A stretch of 5,492 nucleotides of DNA from contig USNA01000082.1 in assembly GCA_900555955.1 (NCBI GenBank), positions 1 through 5,492 of the forward strand, in the 5' to 3' direction. This stretch comes from an uncultured Collinsella sp. GTDB lineage: Bacteria > Actinomycetota > Coriobacteriia > Coriobacteriales > Coriobacteriaceae. This document shows positions 1-4,086 of this stretch, in pieces (position 1 is the first letter of the stretch; every line of letters starts with the position of its first letter). The position numbers were made by a program, and so were the translations under genes. The notes under the pieces are model-generated. The model did no database searches and was not told the origin of the DNA. It saw only the letters and a list, made by a program, of their open reading frames with translations.

Positions 1-4
1 ACGT

Positions 5-640
5 CTACCAGCCGCCAAGCTGCGGCTCGGCCTCCACGTCCTCGCGGCGCACATCGGTGTTGCGCGAATGCACGGCATAGAAACGGTCGTCGAAGCCGCG
101 GACCAGCGGGCTTTGCGGCTTCACCAGATAATGCTCGAACACGCCACTCGCCTTTGCCGGCAGGTCGTACTTCTGAATACCGTAATGATGGTAGAGCCCC
201 GCCTGCGCGCCCCAACAAATGTGCAGCGTAGAGTGCACGTGCGTGGTGGACCAATCCATGATCTGGCAGAGCTCGGGCCAGTAGTCGACCTCCTCGAACG
301 GCATCTGCTCCACCGGCGCGCCCGTGATGATCAGACCGTCGTAGTGGATGTCGCGGATGTCGTCGAACGTGCGGTAGAACGTCTCCAGGTGGCCGGCGCT
401 CACGTGCGTGGCCTCGTGCGTCTTGGTGCGCAGCAGGTCCACCTCCACCTGCAGCGGCGTGTTGGAGAGCTTGCGCATGATCTGCGTCTCGGTGGCGATT
501 TTGGTGGGCATGAGGTTGAGGATGAGCACGCGCAGCGGACGGATGTCCTGGTGCAGCGCGCGGTACTCGGTCATGACAAAGATGTTCTCGCTCTCGAGCT
601 GCGCAGCGGCAGGGAGGGCGTCGGGGATGCGAATGGGCAT
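5..640 (-). CDS. metA: Homoserine O-acetyltransferase (MetA/MetAA family), C-terminally interrupted
   Basis: This enzyme acylates the hydroxyl of L-homoserine in the first committed step of methionine synthesis, in the cytoplasm. The 211 residues align without gaps to the start of the MetA family. TGAPVE covers residues 106-111, [16 protein letters not shown] carries the nucleophile Cys142, and [11 protein letters not shown] covers 191-201. Glu111 (Gly in E. coli MetA) is the residue known to favour acetyl-CoA over succinyl-CoA. The ATG at 638-640 is preceded by AAGGAG with a 5-base gap. The family is about 300 residues long, with a catalytic His and Glu (His235 and Glu237 in E. coli) in the last third. 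Here the frame ends at TAG (plus 5-7) after Q-L-G-G-W, so that third is absent in frame. Another frame of the last bases reads L-A-A-G-R-R, which resembles what follows in the family, so a frameshift or sequence error is likely. The family call is firm; whether the gene is functional is unknown. Confidence 0.9.
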   Translation of the reverse strand: MPIRIPDALPAAAQLESENIFVMTEYRALHQDIRPLRVLILNLMPTKIATETQIMRKLSNTPLQVEVDLLRTKTHEATHVSAGHLETFYRTFDDIRDIHYDGLIITGAPVEQMPFEEVDYWPELCQIMDWSTTHVHSTLHICWGAQAGLYHHYGIQKYDLPAKASGVFEHYLVKPQSPLVRGFDDRFYAVHSRNTDVRREDVEAEPQLGGW

Positions 641-645
641 GGATG

Positions 646-651
646 CTCCTT
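646..651 (-). promoter_or_regulatory. Ribosome binding site of metA
   Basis: On the minus strand AAGGAG lies 5 bases before the ATG at 638-640. This supports that start, which also matches the usual MetA N-terminus M-P-I-R-I-P. Confidence 0.7.
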
Positions 652-800
652 ATGAGTCAGTTGCAGCTATGGTACAACGACCGGCCCCATCCGCGCGAGC
701 ACATCGCCCAGCGATGCCGTCAGCGGCCCAAATCACTCCAAAAGTAGAGATTAAGGCATGCCCAAAAATCTATGGCGCTTTAGCCTAGCAAAGTGAAGGC
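652..800. promoter_or_regulatory. Divergent intergenic region between metA and the dehydrogenase gene
   Basis: This non-coding stretch must hold the promoters of both divergent genes. On the minus strand TACCAT (plus 669-674) is a possible -10 for metA, with a predicted start about 10 bases before its ribosome binding site. No convincing -35 is visible. The only metA leader that would fit is very short, so there is no room downstream of that start for a SAM riboswitch or T-box. I see no clear operator palindrome here. Promoter placement is tentative. Confidence 0.25.
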
Positions 801-807
801 AGGAGGC

Positions 808-813
808 TACAAT
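808..813 (+). promoter_or_regulatory. Possible -10 box of the dehydrogenase gene
   Basis: TACAAT matches the -10 consensus at five of six positions and lies about 40 bases before the preferred ATG at 851. No good -35 is seen around 785-790. If this is the real -10, transcription would start near 820, and the alternative ATG at 812 could not be used from this promoter. Confidence 0.35.
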
Positions 814-850
814 GGTTCGACGCGAAAAACTCGACCGAAAGGATACATAT

Positions 851-1828
851 ATGTACCAGACGCGTAAGATCGGTGTGGTCGGCCAGGGCCACGTAGGAGC
901 ACATGTCGCCAACAGCCTGCTCATGCAGGGCATTGCCGATGAGCTGTACCTGTGCGATATCAACGAGGCCAAGGTGACGTCCGAGGTCCAGGACCTGCGC
1001 GACTCCCTTTCGTTTGTCCCGTACAACACCAAGATCGTCAACTGCTACGACCACTACGAGGAGCTGGCCTGCTGCGACGTCATCGTCAACGCCGCCGGCA
1101 AGGTCGCGCTGGCCGCTGGCAACCGCGACGGCGAGCTGTTCTTTACCACCGACGCCGCCCGCACCTTTGCCAAGCGCATCGTCGACGCCGGCTTTGAGGG
1201 TATCTTCGTGAGCATCTCCAACCCCTGCGACGTCGTGTGCACCGAGCTGTGGCACCTGACCGGCTACGATCCCAAGAAGATCATCGGCTCGGGCTGCGGC
1301 CTGCCCCCCCCCCGCCTGCGCACCGAGATCTCCAAGAAGGTCGGCGTGAGCCCCAAGTCTATCGACGCCTACATGATCGGCGAGCACGGCTTTAGCCAGC
1401 TTGCCGCCTTTAAGGCCGCGACCATCGCCGGTAAGAGCCTCAACGAGCTCCAGGCCGAAAACCCCGACAAGTACGCCTTTGACCACATGGAGGTCGAGGA
1501 GCTCGCACGCAAGGGCGGCTACGTAACCTACCAGGGCAAGCAGTGCACCGAGTACGCCGTCGCCAACTCCGCCGCACGCGTCTGCGCTGCCGTTCTGCAC
1601 AACGAGCACGCCGTACTTTCCGCCTCCACGCTCATGACCGGCCAGTATGGCGAGGAGGGCATCTTCACATCCCTGCCGTGCGTGATCGGCGCCGAGGGCG
1701 TCGAGGAGGTCTACACGCTCGACCTGTCCGAGCACGAGCTCGAGGGCTTCCACAAGAGCTGCCAGCACATTCGCGACAACATCGCCCAGCTCGACTGGTG
1801 GGACGCCGAGGGCTACGACGCAAAGTAG
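851..1828 (+). CDS. NAD-dependent L-2-hydroxyacid dehydrogenase (L-lactate/L-2-hydroxyisocaproate dehydrogenase type), altered active site
   Basis: The 325-residue protein belongs to the LDH/MDH superfamily, which interconverts 2-oxoacids and L-2-hydroxyacids with NAD(H). Visible features are the Rossmann loop GQGHVG (11-16), the NAD-ribose Asp36 in YLCDINEA, SISNPCDV (121-128, coenzyme/substrate Asn124), and GEHG with the proton-relay His179. ARKGGYV near 219 and the C-terminal pattern resemble Lactobacillus L-2-hydroxyisocaproate dehydrogenase, so the substrate may be lactate or a branched 2-oxoacid. The family segment after GSGxxL is normally Asp-Ser/Thr-Ala-Arg. Here it is Pro152-Pro153-Pro154-Arg155, encoded by a ten-C run (1304-1313). 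The catalytic Asp is therefore lost, while Arg155 and the frame are kept. ATG 851 is chosen because homologues start just before the KIGVVG strand and GAAAGGA lies 7 bases upstream. An in-frame ATG at 812 with a perfect AGGAGG (801-806, 5-base gap) would add 13 residues. The gene stands alone and is followed by a strong terminator. Confidence 0.88.
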   Translation: MYQTRKIGVVGQGHVGAHVANSLLMQGIADELYLCDINEAKVTSEVQDLRDSLSFVPYNTKIVNCYDHYEELACCDVIVNAAGKVALAAGNRDGELFFTTDAARTFAKRIVDAGFEGIFVSISNPCDVVCTELWHLTGYDPKKIIGSGCGLPPPRLRTEISKKVGVSPKSIDAYMIGEHGFSQLAAFKAATIAGKSLNELQAENPDKYAFDHMEVEELARKGGYVTYQGKQCTEYAVANSAARVCAAVLHNEHAVLSASTLMTGQYGEEGIFTSLPCVIGAEGVEEVYTLDLSEHELEGFHKSCQHIRDNIAQLDWWDAEGYDAK

Positions 1829-1870
1829 GCCGTTGGCTGCCGCAACCTTGCAAATCTAAGCGCGATACCA

Positions 1871-1911
1871 AGCGGGCCGCGCCGGAAATCCCCGGTGCGG
1901 CCCGCTTTTTT
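1871..1911 (+). terminator. Rho-independent terminator of the dehydrogenase gene
   Basis: A 15-bp stem pairs 1871-1885 with 1892-1906, with a single G-T wobble and a 6-base loop (AAATCC). Six T follow (1906-1911). It begins 42 bases after the dehydrogenase stop. No T tract exists on the other strand, so it acts mainly in the plus direction. Confidence 0.93.
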
Positions 1912-1929
1912 GACTCACGCAGTGCCCTT

Positions 1930-2124
1930 GCGAATCGAAGGTGAATACTTTTCCGCGAAGTGAACGAGCAAAAACGAGCCCCCGAAGCATCGACACTTTT
2001 CAGACGCCGTTTCCTGCGGTTTCGCCGAGTTTTTCCTGCGGTTTTGGCATCAAAAAGTGTGGGGGCTTCGGGGGTCCAAAATAGGTCGTTCACTTCGCGG
2101 AAAAGTATTCAACTTCGTTTTCGC
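1930..2124. repeat. Long imperfect inverted repeat (about 195 bp), intergenic element
   Basis: The core arms 1942-1967 and 2086-2111 are perfect 26-bp inverted repeats, starting TGAATACTTTTCCGCG. Pairing continues outward to 1930 and 2124 with one mismatch and a one-base bulge. Inward, after a symmetrical 11-by-11 unpaired segment, 1979-1988 pairs with 2065-2074 (CCCCCGAAGC). After a 4-by-4 mismatch, 1993-2000 pairs with 2053-2060 (ACACTTTT). A 52-base spacer (2001-2052) is the apical loop. I find no reading frame with a plausible protein. The element sits between two convergent genes, inside their terminators. The symmetrical mismatched blocks look like a mobile or REP/MITE-type intergenic repeat, or a structured RNA. 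Whether other copies exist in the genome cannot be seen here. Confidence 0.85.
2010..2044 (+). repeat. Short direct repeat within the loop of the inverted-repeat element
   Basis: TTTCCTGCGGTTT occurs at 2010-2022 and again at 2032-2044, a 22-base period. Both copies are in the apical spacer of the 195-bp inverted repeat. Their role is unknown; they could come from an internal duplication. Confidence 0.7.
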
Positions 2125-2152
2125 GCAGACACGAATCCAGCCGCCACAACGC

Positions 2153-2182
2153 AAAACGGGGCCCGCGCGCAGCGCAGACCCC
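2153..2182 (-). terminator. Probable terminator of the SIS deglycase gene
   Basis: On the minus strand an 11-bp GC-rich stem (arms 2172-2182 and 2158-2168, two G-U pairs, 3-base loop) is followed after one base by four T (plus 2153-2156). It starts about 25 bases after the deglycase stop. The T tract is short, so termination may be partial or need Rho. Confidence 0.6.
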
Positions 2183-2206
2183 CTCAAAAAAGATAATTCC
2201 CGGTAC

Positions 2207-3175
2207 CTAGTACTGCTCGATGCCCATGTAGCGACGAACCTCGGGACTGTGGTCGAATACCTTGCCGCGAGCGGCACGCAGCTCGCAGCTCATGTTGTAG
2301 AAGAAGATCGGTTCCAGGTACGAACGCACGCTGGCAGGCACGTCGCCCACGCCGTACTCGAGCGCGTCGAGCACCATGACCGTATCGGTATGCGTGTTGA
2401 GGAACGCGAGCGCACGCTCCTCCATGGGGCGGCACTCGCCCGATCCGAGCTGTACAAAGTAGAACACGCCGGGCTCGGTGGCTTCGAACGGGCCGTGGAA
2501 GTACTCGCCGGAGTGGATATAGCAGCAGTGCTGCCACTGCATCTCCATGAGCGAGCAGATGGCCATGGCGTAGGTCTGGCTAAAGTTGGGGCCGGACCCC
2601 AGAATGTAGAAGAACTTATGCTGCTGGCAGAGCTCGGCAAAGCGATCGCCCAGCTCGGCGTTGACCTTCTCACGGGCAGCGGGCAGCAACGCATCCATCT
2701 GCTTGAGGCCCTCGTACATGTCGGCGAGTGCCTCGTAGCCTTCCTGCTGGTCGAGCAGCTCGGCGGCGATCAGAGCGCCGATACCCTGCGGGACCTCGGC
2801 CTGCGGGACGCCCTCGCCCCAGGGGTAGACCCAGGTGGTCCACTTGCCGTTATCGATCTTGGAGCCCTCGCAGTCGGTCATGGCCACGACCTCGGCGCCG
2901 GCCGCCAGCGCCATCTCGCAGCCGTCGACGACCTCCTGCGTGTTACCGCTGTGGCTGCAGGCAATAACGAGCGACTTCTCGCCAAGACTCTTGGGAGCCA
3001 TCAGGCAAAACTCGCGTGCCGTGTAGACCGTCGAGGCAAACGTGGTGGCCTCGCGCTTGAGCAGTTCGTTGGCCGGCATCAGGTCGATCATCGAACCGCC
3101 GCAGGCGATCCAAAAGACGTTCTCAATCTTGCCCTTGCGCTCGATAATTTCCTGGACCAGATCGTGTGCGTTCAC
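2207..3175 (-). CDS. SIS-domain sugar-phosphate deglycase/isomerase, FrlB/FraB-like
   Basis: The 322-residue cytoplasmic protein has two SIS (phosphosugar-binding) folds and no transmembrane segment. The first carries FWIACGGS (21-28) and the phosphate loop CSHSGNT (73-79). The second carries ILGSGP (191-196) and HSGEYFHGPFEATEPG (221-236). Glu211 and His227 are 16 residues apart, as are the catalytic Glu/His pairs of GlmS (488/504) and of the 6-phosphofructose-aspartate deglycase FraB. The end, DHSPEVRRYMGIEQY, resembles E. coli FrlB, which splits fructoselysine 6-phosphate into glucose 6-phosphate and lysine. It therefore probably cleaves a phosphorylated Amadori compound; the amine part is unknown, and an isomerase role is possible. 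The start is GTG, with AAGGAGG 9 bases upstream. No kinase or transporter gene is in view. The gene follows a GntR regulator after a 144-base control region, so it probably has its own promoter. Confidence 0.85.
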   Translation of the reverse strand: MNAHDLVQEIIERKGKIENVFWIACGGSMIDLMPANELLKREATTFASTVYTAREFCLMAPKSLGEKSLVIACSHSGNTQEVVDGCEMALAAGAEVVAMTDCEGSKIDNGKWTTWVYPWGEGVPQAEVPQGIGALIAAELLDQQEGYEALADMYEGLKQMDALLPAAREKVNAELGDRFAELCQQHKFFYILGSGPNFSQTYAMAICSLMEMQWQHCCYIHSGEYFHGPFEATEPGVFYFVQLGSGECRPMEERALAFLNTHTDTVMVLDALEYGVGDVPASVRSYLEPIFFYNMSCELRAARGKVFDHSPEVRRYMGIEQY

Positions 3176-3184
3176 GGTGATGTT

Positions 3185-3191
3185 CCTCCTT
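3185..3191 (-). promoter_or_regulatory. Ribosome binding site deciding the GTG start of the deglycase gene
   Basis: AAGGAGG on the minus strand lies 9 bases before GTG (3173-3175). No in-frame ATG is nearby, so the strong site fixes the unusual start codon. Confidence 0.8.
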
Positions 3192-3231
3192 GTGTGGCAG
3201 CCTTGAGCAACGGCAGCTCGTACCTGCTGTC

Positions 3232-3248
3232 GTTCTATGTTGTCCTAT
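3232..3248. promoter_or_regulatory. Operator-like box A (tandem octamers)
   Basis: On the plus strand GTTCTATGTTGTCCTAT differs at one base from box B at 3294-3310. It consists of two copies of a TGTTCTAT-like octamer at a 10-base step, one helical turn. It overlaps the last base of the -10 box and the predicted transcription start of the deglycase gene, a typical repressor position. The likely ligand is the GntR/UTRA protein encoded just upstream; this is inferred from position. Confidence 0.6.
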
Positions 3249-3276
3249 TTATAACACGTGCAACAACGCCCGTGAA
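3248..3276 (-). promoter_or_regulatory. Probable promoter of the SIS deglycase gene (extended -10)
   Basis: On the minus strand TATAAA (plus 3248-3253) matches the -10 consensus at five of six positions. It is preceded by TGT, giving an extended -10 (TGnTATAAA). TTCACG (plus 3271-3276) lies 17 bases upstream as a fair -35. Transcription would start near 3241 and leave a leader of about 65 bases. This AT-rich patch stands out in a GC-rich region. Confidence 0.6.
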
Positions 3277-3293
3277 GTCATCTCGGCAAATTT

Positions 3294-3310
3294 GTTCTAT
3301 GTTGTTCTAT
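3294..3310. promoter_or_regulatory. Operator-like box B (tandem octamers)
   Basis: On the plus strand GTTCTATGTTGTTCTAT holds two exact GTTCTAT units at a 10-base step. It lies 62 bp from box A, about six helical turns, which would place both on the same DNA face. It starts about 50 bases upstream of the predicted start of the deglycase transcript and ends 9 bases from the regulator's stop codon. Looping between two bound dimers is a plausible mechanism but is not shown by sequence alone. Confidence 0.6.
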
Positions 3311-3319
3311 CTGTGGACG

Positions 3320-4084
3320 TTAGATGTCGAAGACGTAGCGCGAGCCCACGATCTTTTGGCGTCCGAGCAGTAAGGGCCGCTCGTCCTCATCGGTAAAGTA
3401 AGCCTCCATATAGAAGAGCGGCTCGCCGACCGGCACCTCCAGCAGCGGGGCCGCTTGAGCATCGGCAAGCGCAATCTCCACGGTGCAAGGGTCGGACTTG
3501 AGCGGCGCGCGACCCGAATGCTCGGCAACGAGCGCAAAGATGGAATTGTCCGTGAGGTCCTTGTCGGCAAGCGTCTGCAGGTAGGGATGGTCGGCGAGCA
3601 CAAAGGCGTTGTTCTCAAGCATGACAGGGATGCCGTCGGCCGTGCGCACGCGCTCGACCACGATAAGCTCACAGCCGGGCTCCACGCCAAAGAACGCCGC
3701 ATCCTCGCGCGTCGCCGCGACCACCGTGCGCGACACCAGACGCGCACCCGGCACCATGTCGTTGGCAGCACAACCCTCAGTAAAGCTCTGAACGTCACCC
3801 TTCTGGCGAATCTTGCGCTTGAGCTTGGGAGCGCACACAAAGGTACCCCTCCCCTGCTGGCGGCTGAGATACCCCGCGCGCGACAGCTCCTCGATGGCAC
3901 GGCGCACGGTGATGCGCCCCACGCCGTAGGACTTCGCGAGCTCCATCTCGGAAGGAATGCGCGAGCCGACTGCGTACACGCCGCGCGCAATCTCGCCCTT
4001 TAGGTCGTCCATGACCTGCTGGTACAGCGGCACGGCGGACACCTCGGCGCGCTCGGAACGTTCGGTCTTGCTATCGGTTGCCAT
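3320..4084 (-). CDS. GntR-family transcriptional regulator, HutC subfamily (UTRA effector domain)
   Basis: The 254-residue protein starts with a winged helix-turn-helix at about residues 18-85. Typical GntR features are VPLYQQVMDDLKGEI, the PSEMELAKSYGVGRITVRRAIEEL recognition region (44-67) and the wing QQGRGTFV (77-83). A UTRA domain follows at about 105-245; in this subfamily it binds sugar phosphates or related metabolites and releases the protein from DNA. The ATG is 2 bases after the recQ stop, with only a weak GGGG site, so translation is probably coupled to recQ. The downstream neighbour is an FrlB-like deglycase with repeated boxes at its promoter, so the regulator probably represses that gene and responds to its phosphorylated substrate. 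The family is certain; the target and ligand are inferred from the neighbourhood. The first 17 residues are polar and probably disordered. Confidence 0.92.
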   Translation of the reverse strand: MATDSKTERSERAEVSAVPLYQQVMDDLKGEIARGVYAVGSRIPSEMELAKSYGVGRITVRRAIEELSRAGYLSRQQGRGTFVCAPKLKRKIRQKGDVQSFTEGCAANDMVPGARLVSRTVVAATREDAAFFGVEPGCELIVVERVRTADGIPVMLENNAFVLADHPYLQTLADKDLTDNSIFALVAEHSGRAPLKSDPCTVEIALADAQAAPLLEVPVGEPLFYMEAYFTDEDERPLLLGRQKIVGSRYVFDI

Positions 4085-4086
4085 CG

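Noticed and set aside
641..811. SAM riboswitch or T-box in the metA leader
   Set aside because: The likely leader is too short and no conserved core such as a K-turn or T-box sequence is visible.
785..1768. A 327-codon open frame on the minus strand opposite the dehydrogenase
   Set aside because: It is an antisense shadow with a repetitive Leu/Gly/Ala/Val composition; the plus-strand dehydrogenase has the family motifs.
1930..2124. CRISPR array or attachment site
   Set aside because: There are no regularly spaced repeats with unique spacers, no integrase or tRNA gene nearby, and the symmetry is inverted rather than direct.
1665..2196. Open frames crossing the intergenic inverted repeat on both strands
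   Set aside because: They span a terminator and palindromic arms and give Arg/Ser-rich sequence without recognisable domains or good ribosome binding sites.
2057..3373. A 438-codon open frame on the plus strand opposite the SIS deglycase gene
   Set aside because: It lies antisense to a clear family member, resembles no known protein, and its length follows from the GC-rich codon pattern of the real gene.
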